Source of the DNA: an uncultured Bacilli bacterium
GTDB lineage: Bacteria; Bacillota_I; Bacilli_A; RF39; UBA660
NCBI GenBank assembly: GCA_948750805.1
Contig: CAPZYV010000020.1
Coordinates: 1-11,766, forward strand
Direction: 5' to 3'
DNA: 11,766 bases
The translations under genes were made by a program, and so were the position numbers. Within the stretch, counting starts at the first letter, position 1; every line of letters starts with the position of its first letter. The notes under the pieces were generated by a model that worked only from the letters and a program-made list of their open reading frames with translations, ran no database searches and was not told the DNA's origin. This document shows, piece after piece, positions 1 to 7,484 of this stretch.

Positions 1-135
1 GTAGGAGATAATAAAGCACTAGATGTCGAGGCAGCAGAAAAAGCCGGATTACAAACAATTTGGGTTCATCCATTAGGAGATGTAAAATCAGTTACAGAAA
101 TATCACCTGCTTTAATACGGAAATTAGAAAAATAA
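1..135 (+). CDS. HAD-family hydrolase, C-terminal fragment
   Basis: Only the last 44 codons are in the window; the gene begins upstream. The fragment opens with VGDNKALDVEAAEKAGLQTI, which fits motif IV of haloacid-dehalogenase-like hydrolases (GDxxxxD, here Asp3 and Asp8, which hold the Mg ion). The following hydrophobic strand (TIWV) is also typical of subfamily I HAD phosphatases such as phosphoglycolate or nucleotide phosphatases. The substrate cannot be told from the C-terminus alone. The ending (ISPALIRKLEK) is a normal HAD C-terminal helix, so the gene looks intact at this end. No hairpin with a T-tract follows it, so the message may read toward the next gene, which has its own promoter. 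Confidence 0.8.
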   Translation, partial: VGDNKALDVEAAEKAGLQTIWVHPLGDVKSVTEISPALIRKLEK

Positions 136-187
136 ATAAAAAGAGGATAATTTAACAATTATTATGGTAAAGAAAGCGTATACTTTA

Positions 188-216
188 TTTACTATTTATT
201 TACTATTTGTTATAAT
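188..216 (+). promoter_or_regulatory. SigA-type promoter of the HD-domain gene
   Basis: A -35 box TTTACT (188-193) lies 17 bp from a perfect -10 box TATAAT (211-216), which is preceded by TG (208-209) as an extended -10. Transcription should start near 223, leaving a leader of only about 16 nt that consists mostly of the ribosome site AAAGGAG (227-233). The 11-bp unit TTTATTTACTA occurs twice in tandem (184-194 and 195-205), so the -35 box is duplicated inside the spacer. Confidence 0.75.
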
Positions 217-239
217 TATATAAGATAAAGGAGATTTTT

Positions 240-1424
240 ATGAGACAAGAAGTTACAATGGATTTAATTGGAACTAAATTAGAAGTGCCTATTGTTGTTA
301 ATAACAAGGTTTTAGTAAATGAAGGAGTAGTGTTAACTGAGGCTTTAATCTCTAAATTATTAAAACTAAATATACATTATATAGATGTTGTAGCTGAAGA
401 AGTTGCACCACAGAAAATGGAAAAGCCAAATACTGTTAGTAAGGAACTATGTAATAAAATAAGAAGTTCGTTAATGACCAATAATGTAGAAGAGATAAAA
501 GAAGTGGCATCAGATATGGTATCATCAGTTTTAAGAATTTCTGATTTGGATGGTGGATTTTCAAATTTAAAATATGATTTAGAAACATTTAGCAATATAA
601 ATGAATTTGACCACGCTATTAGAGTTGCAATTTTTTCAATTATTTTAGCATATTTATATAATCAAAAACTAAGGAGCCAAATTATTGGAAATGGAGTAGT
701 TTCAGGAGAAGTTAATATTGATGATGTAGCAATTGCTGCATTAATGCATGATGAAGGAATGAATAATTATAATCCAAGTGTATTAACTAAGATTTCTGAC
801 ATGAAGAATAATTCTTATTATTATGATAAATTTCCAGGAATTATGAATGTACCTGATGATAGATTTGATGATAACTATATATCTCTTTATTCGTTTTGTT
901 TACTTAGTGATTTGCCAGATTTATCACCAGAAGCTAAATTTATGGTTTTAATGTCGATGGAAACAGAAAATAATATGGGCCCATTAAAACCTATAGGATT
1001 TCGAAATAGTAAAGGAAATGTTGCTATGGGAGCTAAAATTATTAAATTCTGTAGTTTTTATGATAATTTTTTAGCTCATTGTTATCATACTGGAGAGTCT
1101 TTTGAAAATATTATATCTGTATTGGGCCAAGCAGCAACAACTGCTTCGGTTAATGAAGAGCTAGCAGATTTATTTTTAGCAAAAGTTCCTATATATCCTG
1201 TTGGAGCCAAAGTAATGCTTAGTGATGGAAGAGAAGCGATTGTTATAAAATCTTATACAGGTTTTACGTATTCGTCAAGACCATTAGTAGAATTAACTAC
1301 AGGCGAATTTATTGACCTTAGATTCGCCACAACACTTACAATTGATTATGTATGTCAGGAAGAATCTTCACTAGAACAAGTAGTTGATGGTCAAGTAAAA
1401 TCAACCGATAATGGTAGAAAATAA
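240..1424 (+). CDS. Degenerate HD-GYP-type protein
   Basis: A 394-residue soluble protein built like a bacterial HD-GYP protein. Residues 1-60 form a short N-terminal domain of the kind often found before HD-GYP modules. An HD core follows (about 120-300) with His125 (FDHAIRVA) and the pair His170-Asp171 (ALMHDEGMN). The C-terminal tail (about 319-370, YPVGAKVMLSDGREAIVI...IDL...LTIDY) is the usual end segment of such proteins. Active HD-GYP enzymes hydrolyse cyclic di-GMP. Here the HDxGK lysine is Met174, and the HHExxDGxGYP motif is replaced around residues 239-249 by SMETENNMGPL. Several metal ligands and the GYP triad are therefore missing. The protein may be a non-catalytic sensor, or may act on another substrate. 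ATG 240 is chosen because AAAGGAG lies 6 nt upstream. It is a single gene, closed by a hairpin over its stop codon. Confidence 0.72.
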   Translation: MRQEVTMDLIGTKLEVPIVVNNKVLVNEGVVLTEALISKLLKLNIHYIDVVAEEVAPQKMEKPNTVSKELCNKIRSSLMTNNVEEIKEVASDMVSSVLRISDLDGGFSNLKYDLETFSNINEFDHAIRVAIFSIILAYLYNQKLRSQIIGNGVVSGEVNIDDVAIAALMHDEGMNNYNPSVLTKISDMKNNSYYYDKFPGIMNVPDDRFDDNYISLYSFCLLSDLPDLSPEAKFMVLMSMETENNMGPLKPIGFRNSKGNVAMGAKIIKFCSFYDNFLAHCYHTGESFENIISVLGQAATTASVNEELADLFLAKVPIYPVGAKVMLSDGREAIVIKSYTGFTYSSRPLVELTTGEFIDLRFATTLTIDYVCQEESSLEQVVDGQVKSTDNGRK

Positions 1425-1452
1425 AACCAGAAGAAATTAATCTTCTGGTTTT
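1423..1452. terminator. Bidirectional intrinsic terminator
   Basis: A 12-bp perfect stem (AAAACCAGAAGA at 1423-1434 with TCTTCTGGTTTT at 1441-1452) closes a 6-nt loop. A T-run follows on the plus strand, and A-rich sequence to the left gives T-runs on the minus strand. The stop codon of the HD gene overlaps the left arm and the pflA stop codon lies in the loop, so this one hairpin ends both convergent units. Confidence 0.9.
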
Positions 1453-2159
1453 TTATATATAGTTAGAAATTTATTGTAAAGATTAGTACATTTTTCCTTA
1501 TCCATGGCTTTCTTATTTTTATATTGATTATTTATACCAAGTTTTTGATACTTTTCATCACGAAGTTTATGATAAGGGAGAAAATCAACTCGCTCAACAT
1601 TTTTAATGTTTTTTAAAAATGCTGCTAAACCAAATAAATATTCTTCATTGTCCATAATATCAGGAACAATTACTTGTCTTATCCAAATTTTTTTATTATT
1701 TCTATTTAAAGCTTCTATAAACTTTAAACTCTCATCTCTTTTATAATTAGTAATTTCTTGATATCCTTCATCAGTAATATGCTTAATATCTAGTAAAACT
1801 AAATCAATATATTTTAATAATTCATCATAATCCTCAAGACCAACTCCCGCAGTATCAAGGGCAATATGGATGTTTTCTTTTTTTAAAATTTTAGCAACTT
1901 CTATAATAAATTTACTTTGAAGTAATGGCTCACCACCTGAGAAAGTTACACCACCATTATTTCTTTTAAAATAGGGTTTATTACGGATTATTTTTTTGGC
2001 TAGTTCTTCTGCTGTCATATTAGGTTTTAACATATGCCAAGTTTCCGGATTATGGCAATATTTACAGCGAAGTTTACAACCTCCTAAAAAGACTACGGTG
2101 CGAATCCCAGGGCCATCAACTAGCCCCATGGATTCGATTGATTCAACGTAACCTTGCAT
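1437..2159 (-). CDS. pflA: Pyruvate formate-lyase activating enzyme
   Basis: Radical-SAM enzyme of 240 residues, the usual family length. It binds a 4Fe-4S cluster through the CxxxCxxC motif (Cys28, Cys32, Cys35 in GCKLRCKYCHNPETW). It cleaves S-adenosylmethionine to a 5'-deoxyadenosyl radical, which takes a hydrogen from the glycine of PflB. The N-terminus (GYVESIESMGLVDGPGIRTV) and the motifs NGGVTFSGGEPLLQ and ALDTAGV are family hallmarks. Its ATG overlaps the pflB stop by one base (TAATG), so translation is probably coupled to pflB. The Shine-Dalgarno sequence upstream is weak (GAGAAAA), which agrees with coupling. It works in the cytosol under anoxic conditions. Confidence 0.96.
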   Translation of the reverse strand: MQGYVESIESMGLVDGPGIRTVVFLGGCKLRCKYCHNPETWHMLKPNMTAEELAKKIIRNKPYFKRNNGGVTFSGGEPLLQSKFIIEVAKILKKENIHIALDTAGVGLEDYDELLKYIDLVLLDIKHITDEGYQEITNYKRDESLKFIEALNRNNKKIWIRQVIVPDIMDNEEYLFGLAAFLKNIKNVERVDFLPYHKLRDEKYQKLGINNQYKNKKAMDKEKCTNLYNKFLTIYKKPED

Positions 2160-4387
2160 TATATTTTCTCATGGAAAGTTCTAGAAATTACTTCTTCTTG
2201 TTGTTTACGTGTTAATTTATTAAATCTTACTGAGTAACCAGATACTCTTATGGTTAAAAGGGGATACTTTTCAGGATTATTCATAGCGTCAATTAATAAA
2301 TCACGATTTAAAACATTAACATTTAAATGATGAGCTCCTTGATGGAAATAGCCATCCATTAGACTAACTAAGTTGTCAATTTGTTCATCTTTACTAGCAC
2401 CAAGAGAACTTGGGATAATAGAGAATGTGTTTGATACGCCATCTTTACAACAGTTTTCGTAGTCTAGTTTAGCTACAGAATTTAATGATGCAATAGCACC
2501 GTTTATATCTCTACCATGCATTGGGTTAGCACCAGGAGCAAAAGGAACACCAGCAGCTCTACCATCAGGAGTAGCGCCAGTTTTTGCACCATATACTACA
2601 TTTGATGTAATAGTTAAAACTGACATTGTAACTTCAGCATCACGATAAGTTTTATGTGATTTTAATGCTTTAGAAATATATTCTGTAATTTCCTTAGCGA
2701 TATCATCAACTCGGTCATCATCATTACCATATTTAGGGAAATTTCCAGTAATTTCAAAATCAGTTGTGATACCATCTTCATTACGAATAGGTTTTACTTT
2801 AGCATATTTAATTGCAGAAAGAGAATCAGTTGCTACTGAAAGACCTGCAATACCATAAGCCATATAACGATGAACATCAGTATCATGTAAAGCCATTTGG
2901 CCAGCTTCATATGCATATTTATCATGCATGTAATGAATAATATTCATAGCGTCGCTATATACTTTTGCAACTTTATCTAAAACATTGAAATAAGCTTTTT
3001 TAACTTTTTCATAATCTAAATATTCGTCTTCGATTTTTTCAACACCATCAAATACTTTAATGTTATGCATTTCATCAATTCCACCATTAATAGCATATAA
3101 TAGTGATTTAGCTAAATTACAACGAGCTCCAAAAAATTGCATATCCTTACCAACTCTCATTGCTGATACACAACAAGCTATAGCATAATCACTTCCATAA
3201 ATAGGACGCATTAAATCATCATTTTCATATTGAATTGCGTCAGTTTCAATGGATATTTTAGCACAATATTTTTTCCAAGCTTCTGGTAATTCTTCACTCC
3301 ATAAAATAGTTATATTTGGCTCCGGTGAAGGATTTAAATTAGTTAATGTATGAACTATACGGTATGATGTTTTTGTTACTAAAGTATTACCATTATTATT
3401 CATACCACCAATTGAACAAGTTACCCAAGTTGGGTCTCCTGAAAATAATTCATCGTAATCAGGAGTTCTTAAGTGACGAACCATACGAAGTTTAATAACA
3501 AAGTTATCAATCATTTCTTGAGCATCACTTTCAGTTATAATACCAGCATCAATATCACGTTTTATATAAATATCAAAGAAAGCATCAACGCGTCCAAGAG
3601 ACATAGCTGCACCATTATTTTCTTTAACGGCTGCTAAATAAGCAAGATAAGTCCATTCGATAGCTTCTTTGGCATTATTTGCAGGTTTAGAAATATCAAA
3701 ACCATATTTAAGAGCCATTTTCTTAATTTCTTCTAAAGCACGATATTGCATTGATATTTCTTCTCTAGTACGTATCGAATTTTCATCTATTTCTTGATAT
3801 TTATTATCCCACTCATTTTTCTTATTCTCCATTAAATAATCAATACCATATAAAGCAACTCTTCTATAATCACCAATAATACGACCACGACCATAAGCAT
3901 CAGGAAGTCCAGTTAAAAGTCCAACATGACGAGCAGTTCTAATATCTTTGGTATAAGCATCAAATACTCCTTGATTATGAGTTTTTCTAAATAGATTAAA
4001 ATATTTATCAACTTCTGGATTTAACTTATAACCATAAGCTTCTAAACTTTGGTAAACCATTCTAATACCACCATAAGGATTAACAATCCTCTTAAATGGA
4101 GCATCAGTTTGAAGACCAACAATAACATCATCTTCAGGACAAATATATCCAGCTTCAAAACTATTAATTCCTGACATATTATCAGTATCAATATCTAAAA
4201 CATGTTTTTTAGTTTCCTCTGCATATAATTCTTCATATTTAGCCATTATTTTATCAGTTTTAGGAGTAGTACCCACTAAAAAAGATTCATCACCTTCATA
4301 TGAAGTATAGTTTTTATTAATAAAATCTTCGACATCGATTTTATTACACCAATTTCCTTCTTTAAAATTTTTCCAATATTCTTTCAT
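2159..4387 (-). CDS. pflB: Pyruvate formate-lyase (formate C-acetyltransferase)
   Basis: Glycyl-radical enzyme of 742 residues (E. coli PflB has 759). It converts pyruvate and CoA to acetyl-CoA and formate, the main anaerobic pyruvate-splitting step of mixed-acid fermentation. The adjacent active-site cysteines are Cys405-Cys406 ([17 protein letters not shown]). The radical glycine is Gly717 in the C-terminal motif [11 protein letters not shown]. The family signature [19 protein letters not shown] is at about 346-364. The start is supported by a strong AAGGAGGT on the minus strand at 4404-4397. It is the first gene of a two-gene operon with pflA. Once activated it would be cut by oxygen, so the host must be anaerobic or microaerobic at least when using it. 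All key residues are present. Confidence 0.97.
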   Translation of the reverse strand: MKEYWKNFKEGNWCNKIDVEDFINKNYTSYEGDESFLVGTTPKTDKIMAKYEELYAEETKKHVLDIDTDNMSGINSFEAGYICPEDDVIVGLQTDAPFKRIVNPYGGIRMVYQSLEAYGYKLNPEVDKYFNLFRKTHNQGVFDAYTKDIRTARHVGLLTGLPDAYGRGRIIGDYRRVALYGIDYLMENKKNEWDNKYQEIDENSIRTREEISMQYRALEEIKKMALKYGFDISKPANNAKEAIEWTYLAYLAAVKENNGAAMSLGRVDAFFDIYIKRDIDAGIITESDAQEMIDNFVIKLRMVRHLRTPDYDELFSGDPTWVTCSIGGMNNNGNTLVTKTSYRIVHTLTNLNPSPEPNITILWSEELPEAWKKYCAKISIETDAIQYENDDLMRPIYGSDYAIACCVSAMRVGKDMQFFGARCNLAKSLLYAINGGIDEMHNIKVFDGVEKIEDEYLDYEKVKKAYFNVLDKVAKVYSDAMNIIHYMHDKYAYEAGQMALHDTDVHRYMAYGIAGLSVATDSLSAIKYAKVKPIRNEDGITTDFEITGNFPKYGNDDDRVDDIAKEITEYISKALKSHKTYRDAEVTMSVLTITSNVVYGAKTGATPDGRAAGVPFAPGANPMHGRDINGAIASLNSVAKLDYENCCKDGVSNTFSIIPSSLGASKDEQIDNLVSLMDGYFHQGAHHLNVNVLNRDLLIDAMNNPEKYPLLTIRVSGYSVRFNKLTRKQQEEVISRTFHEKI

Positions 4388-4408
4388 TTATTATTTACCT
4401 CCTTAACA

Positions 4409-4437
4409 ATTTTAGCATTTTAAGTACTTTTAAGCAA
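4409..4437 (-). promoter_or_regulatory. Candidate pflBA promoter
   Basis: On the minus strand TTGCTT (4437-4432) lies 17 bp before TAAAAT (4414-4409), with TG at the extended -10 position. Transcription would start about 10 nt before the AAGGAGGT ribosome site. The -35 box is a 3 of 6 match and lies at the centre of an inverted repeat (4417-4456), so control by a DNA-binding protein is plausible. Confidence 0.55.
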
Positions 4438-4456
4438 GTAAATTCATACTTAAAAT
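4417..4456. repeat. 10-bp inverted repeat between divergent promoters
   Basis: ATTTTAAGTA (4417-4426) and its exact reverse complement TACTTAAAAT (4447-4456) are separated by 20 bp. The symmetry centre is at the pflB -35 box. A further TTTTAAG core at 4428-4434 is 10 bp after the one at 4418-4424, so three cores occur on roughly one helical face. This could be an operator; it does not match the known Rex, Fnr or CcpA consensus sequences. Confidence 0.5.
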
Positions 4457-4459
4457 CAT

Positions 4460-4488
4460 TTTACTTTTATTTTTTCTAGTGTTATAAT
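4460..4488 (+). promoter_or_regulatory. SigA-type promoter of the kinase-like gene pair
   Basis: TTTACT (4460-4465), 17 bp spacer, TATAAT (4483-4488) with TG at 4480-4481. These are the same boxes as in the promoter at 188-216. Transcription should start near 4495. It points away from the pflB promoter, so the two units are divergent. Confidence 0.75.
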
Positions 4489-4522
4489 ATGTAGCAAAAA
4501 AGAGGGGGTGACTCTAATATTA

Positions 4523-5293
4523 ATGACAAATATTGTATTTGAAACTTTTACCGCGTTAAATGAATTTTTAAAACAAATCCCTTTTTTAGGAAAAGGCAAT
4601 GAAGGCTCTTGCTATTTATATAAAGATGATTGGACTTTGAAAATTTTTAATGAAAATTATTTAGAATATTTAGCTAATAGTGGTAAAGATATTTTAGCTT
4701 ATAAAAATTTACATATAAGAGGATTTAGTTTTGCAAAACATCTTATATTTGTCAAAAATGAATTAGTAGGAGTTCTATCTCCCTTTATTAAAGGTTTAAA
4801 TATTGAAGAGTCACCTCTTGTTTATAAACCTATTGATGATGTAGTTGTTGCTAGCTCTGCTTTAGTTATTGGTATCAATATTATTACCATTTTAGGTATA
4901 GAAGCTTTTGATACATGGACGGAAAATATTATTTATCATCATAGAACTTTAGGTGTTATTGATACTACCAATTTTTGTGATTTTGAAAGAAAAAAGAATC
5001 ATTTAGAAACTAATTTTATCCATGTTATGAAACCAGTTATTAATTCTGCTTTAGGGCTTGCTATAATAGAACCTAAATCTTTTTACTATATCCTTCAAGA
5101 TAAAATAGGAATAAAAGCCTTTTTAGATAAAACTAATAGTAGATATAAGAACTATGATGAGGATATAGATTTACTTCAAAATCCTGGAGTGCTATTATTA
5201 GGTATCAAAGAAGAATTAGAAGAATTTATTGAGACACCTCTAACTACTTTTAGTGATGCTAAAGAACCTTTACAAAGAAAACTAGTAAAATAA
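4523..5293 (+). CDS. Kinase-like protein, first paralogue
   Basis: I know no named family for this protein. The pattern resembles a divergent protein-kinase-like fold: a glycine loop GKGNEGSCYLY (Gly23, Gly25, Gly28), a Lys in TLKIF (Lys40), Asp130 followed five residues later by Asn135 (DTWTENIIY), and Asp147 in GVIDT twelve residues after that Asn. This matches the order of ATP loop, VAIK lysine, catalytic Asp-Asn and DFG Asp, although the HRD His and the FG of DFG are absent. The C-terminus (NSRYKNY...LLLGIKEELEEF, 205-235) is nearly identical to its neighbour's. Start ATG 4523 is preferred over the in-frame GTG at 4508. The paralogue aligns from this Met, and the only Shine-Dalgarno (AGGGGGTGA, 4503-4511) overlaps the GTG. 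The protein is 256 residues, with no signal peptide or membrane span. The substrate is unknown. Confidence 0.6.
   Translation: MTNIVFETFTALNEFLKQIPFLGKGNEGSCYLYKDDWTLKIFNENYLEYLANSGKDILAYKNLHIRGFSFAKHLIFVKNELVGVLSPFIKGLNIEESPLVYKPIDDVVVASSALVIGINIITILGIEAFDTWTENIIYHHRTLGVIDTTNFCDFERKKNHLETNFIHVMKPVINSALGLAIIEPKSFYYILQDKIGIKAFLDKTNSRYKNYDEDIDLLQNPGVLLLGIKEELEEFIETPLTTFSDAKEPLQRKLVK
5192..5228 (+). repeat. 37-bp exact direct repeat shared by the two paralogues
   Basis: The bases 5192-5228 recur without mismatch at 5945-5981, in the same reading frame, encoding LLLGIKEELEEF. The flanking DNA is also closely similar, while the rest of the two genes has diverged much more. Recent exchange between the copies or strong constraint on this segment would explain it. 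Confidence 0.85.
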
Positions 5294-5308
5294 AACAAAG
5301 GAGAAAAA

Positions 5309-6055
5309 ATGGAACACTTAAGATTTAAAACATATGAAGATTTAAACAGATTTTTAGCTAAACTAAATTATATTGGCTCAGGTACCCAAGGAAACTGCTA
5401 TTTATATAAAAATAAATGGACTTTAAAAGTCTTTCATAGTTATATCGATACTGAACGTTTATTACAATTTCAAGATTTAAATATTGAAAGTTTTTCTTTT
5501 GTTAAATATTTAATATATGTTGGCGATAGAATAGTTGGCGTTATAGCACCTTTTGTAAGAGGAAAAAACATTGAAGAATCTCCACTTTATCTCGAAAAAA
5601 TTAATGAAGTTATAAATGCTAGTTCCATTTTAGCATCAGATGTTGAAGAAATTTCTTATTTAGGTATTTATGCTTGGGATACTTTTGAATCCAACATAAT
5701 TTATAATCATGGAAAATTAGGAGTTATTGATACCCTTAAGTTTTATATAGAAAAAAAATGTAACGTTTTACCTGGAAATATTTCTGAAGTTTTGAAACCA
5801 GTTATTAATTCTAGTTTAGGCTACCATTATATTGATAATGCTTGGGGAATAGATAGACTGAGAATAAGACAATTTTTAGAAAAAACTAACAGCAGATATA
5901 AAGGCTATAATGAAGATAATGATTTGCTTCGAAATCCTGAAGTACTATTATTAGGTATCAAAGAAGAATTAGAAGAATTTATAGATATCCCCATTATTAC
6001 TTTTGGCGATGCTAAAGAACCTTTAAAAAGGAAGCTTACAAAACCAGAGTTATAG
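5309..6055 (+). CDS. Kinase-like protein, second paralogue
   Basis: A tandem paralogue, 248 residues, 15 nt after the first copy, with a good ribosome site (AAAGGAG, 5297-5303) and no promoter in the gap, so the two are cotranscribed. The same kinase-like landmarks are kept: Gly23/Gly25/Gly28 in GSGTQGNCYLY, Lys40 (TLKVF), Asp124 with Asn129 (DTFESNIIY), and Asp141 (GVIDT). Spacings are identical to copy one (+5 and +12), which argues that these residues are under selection. The C-terminal block NSRYKGY...DLLRNPEVLLLGIKEELEEF is shared. The middle (about 45-60 and 145-185) differs most. No transmembrane segment is seen. The function is not known; a role as kinase or pseudokinase is inference from the pattern alone. 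Confidence 0.6.
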   Translation: MEHLRFKTYEDLNRFLAKLNYIGSGTQGNCYLYKNKWTLKVFHSYIDTERLLQFQDLNIESFSFVKYLIYVGDRIVGVIAPFVRGKNIEESPLYLEKINEVINASSILASDVEEISYLGIYAWDTFESNIIYNHGKLGVIDTLKFYIEKKCNVLPGNISEVLKPVINSSLGYHYIDNAWGIDRLRIRQFLEKTNSRYKGYNEDNDLLRNPEVLLLGIKEELEEFIDIPIITFGDAKEPLKRKLTKPEL

Positions 6056-6066
6056 AGTATGATGAT

Positions 6067-6095
6067 TTTACATTATAAATATTTTAAGGTATAAT
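6067..6095 (+). promoter_or_regulatory. SigA-type promoter of the maturation operon
   Basis: TTTACA (6067-6072), 17 bp, TATAAT (6090-6095), close to consensus. Transcription should start near 6102, only about 12 nt before the ATG at 6114, so the leader holds little more than the GGTGAT ribosome site (6102-6107). No terminator hairpin was found between the kinase-like pair and this promoter. Confidence 0.75.
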
Positions 6096-6113
6096 ATATT
6101 TGGTGATGTATTA

Positions 6114-6743
6114 ATGGAAGTTATAATAGGTGATAACTTAATAAATGTCATAATAATTCGTAAAAAAAATAAAAATATTTATTTTAGGTTTGATAAAGAC
6201 TTAAATTTAGTTGTAACAGCTAATATTTGGGTAAGTGAAAAAGAAATTTTAAAACTTATTAAAAAAAATGAAACTTCTTTATTTAAAATGTTAAATAAGT
6301 CAAAAAAAAATAAGGAACGAGCTAACGAATTTTGGTATTTAGGTAATAAATACGAAATAGTTTATGATAATACTGTAGACGATATTGAATTTAATAATGG
6401 TATTATTACTGTAGTAAATGAAACTTCATTAAATAAATTTATTAAAGAAAAAATTATAGAGATATTTACTTTTGAAGTAGAGGAACTTAAAAAAGTTATT
6501 AAAACTCCAAAGTTTACTTTAAAATTTCGTAAAATGAAAACAAGATGGGGAGTTTGTAATTATAAAAGTATGACTATAACTTTAAATACCGAATTAATAA
6601 AATATAAAAAAGAATTATTAAGATATGTTATTGTCCATGAAATGTGTCATTTCTACCATCATAATCATGGCAAAGAGTTTTGGAACATGGTTAGTCTGTA
6701 TTATCCTAATTATAAAATTGCTAGAAAGGAGCTTAGAAGCTAA
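6114..6743 (+). CDS. YgjP-like zinc metallopeptidase
   Basis: A protein of 209 residues in the YgjP/DUF45 family, related to WLM/SprT-type gluzincins. The zinc site is HEMCH (His175, Glu176, His179) with a third ligand His185 in HGKEFW, followed by YYPNYKIARKEL, a normal C-terminus for the family. The motif KFRKMKTRWGVCNYKSMTITLN (about 137-158) is the other signature. The N-terminal half (1-110) is lysine-rich beta structure. Its cellular substrate is not established. It heads the plus-strand run of RNA-maturation genes, and its stop overlaps the start of the next gene (TAATG). A run of nine A at 6302-6310 could cause slippage but the frame is open. Confidence 0.88.
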   Translation: MEVIIGDNLINVIIIRKKNKNIYFRFDKDLNLVVTANIWVSEKEILKLIKKNETSLFKMLNKSKKNKERANEFWYLGNKYEIVYDNTVDDIEFNNGIITVVNETSLNKFIKEKIIEIFTFEVEELKKVIKTPKFTLKFRKMKTRWGVCNYKSMTITLNTELIKYKKELLRYVIVHEMCHFYHHNHGKEFWNMVSLYYPNYKIARKELRS

Positions 6744-7468
6744 TGAATATTGAATCAGTAAATAATCAAAGAGTAAAAAATTGGCTTAAATTAAAAGATA
6801 AAAAATATCGTGATAAAACTAATACCTTTTTAATTGAAGGAGACCATTTATTAAAAGAAGCTTTAAAAAGAGATTTAGTTTTAGAAATAATAGCTTTAGA
6901 TGAGAGTTTTAAAGAGTCAGGAATCCCTTTTTATCTTGTAAGTACACCAGTTATGAAAAAATTAACTAATCAAGTATCTTATAGTCCTGTAGTCGCAGTG
7001 GTAAAAAAATTAGAACCTAAAAATATTAGTGGTAATGTTTGTATTTTGGATAATATTCAAGACCCAGGTAATTTAGGTGCCATAATTAGAAGTGCTGTTG
7101 CTTTTAATATAGATAGTATTATTTTAAGTAATGATACAGTTGATTTATATAATGATAAAGTAATAAGAGCTAGTGAAGGTATGCTATTTAATGCTAATTT
7201 TATTAAAGGAAATTTAAAAGAAATTATTCCTGATTTAAAAAATAAAGGTTATAAAATATATGGAACTAATGTAAATAATGGTGACCATTTAAAAAATATA
7301 GACTTTTCGCTAAAAACTGGTATAATAATGGGCAATGAGGGCCAAGGAATGAAGAAGGAATTGGAAAAATATTGTGATAATATGATAAATATTCCCATAA
7401 GTTCGGAATGTGAGTCCCTAAATGTAGCAGTCGCTACCAGTATCATTTTTTATGAAATAAATAGATAG
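6743..7468 (+). CDS. SpoU/TrmH-family RNA 2'-O-methyltransferase (YsgA/RlmP-like)
   Basis: SPOUT methyltransferase of 241 residues that moves a methyl group from SAM to a ribose 2'-OH of RNA. The three SpoU motifs are intact: NIQDPGNLGAIIRSA (104-118), IIMGNEGQGM (194-203) and IPISSECESLNVAVATSI (217-234), which build the trefoil knot and SAM pocket. Residues 1-90 form the SpoU substrate-binding domain (NNQRVKNWLKL...FLIEGDHLLKEAL), as in B. subtilis YsgA. YsgA (RlmP) modifies a guanosine in the A-loop of 23S rRNA; the same target here is inference, and a tRNA or other rRNA target is possible. It starts within the stop codon of the peptidase gene, with AAAGGAG 11 nt upstream, so it is translationally coupled. 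Confidence 0.87.
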   Translation: MNIESVNNQRVKNWLKLKDKKYRDKTNTFLIEGDHLLKEALKRDLVLEIIALDESFKESGIPFYLVSTPVMKKLTNQVSYSPVVAVVKKLEPKNISGNVCILDNIQDPGNLGAIIRSAVAFNIDSIILSNDTVDLYNDKVIRASEGMLFNANFIKGNLKEIIPDLKNKGYKIYGTNVNNGDHLKNIDFSLKTGIIMGNEGQGMKKELEKYCDNMINIPISSECESLNVAVATSIIFYEINR

Positions 7469-7484
7469 GATAGGAGTTTATAAA

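Noticed and set aside
136..187. Terminator after the HAD gene fragment
   Set aside because: ATAATT and AATTAT can pair weakly around 145-160, but there is no GC-containing stem and no T-run.
377..595. Open frame of 72 codons on the minus strand inside the HD-domain gene
   Set aside because: It lies wholly antisense to a well-supported gene and its translation (Ser- and Thr-rich, no motif) looks like a frame shadow. The same holds for minus-strand frames at 7249-7446, 7550-7744 and 8860-9063.
4508..4522. GTG 4508 as the start of the first kinase-like gene
   Set aside because: The only Shine-Dalgarno overlaps this codon, and the paralogue aligns from the ATG at 4523, so the five extra residues are unlikely.
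6302..6310. Run of nine A in the YgjP-like gene (and eight A near 5751-5758) as a phase-variation switch
   Set aside because: Both frames are open and A-runs in Lys codons are expected in DNA this AT-rich.
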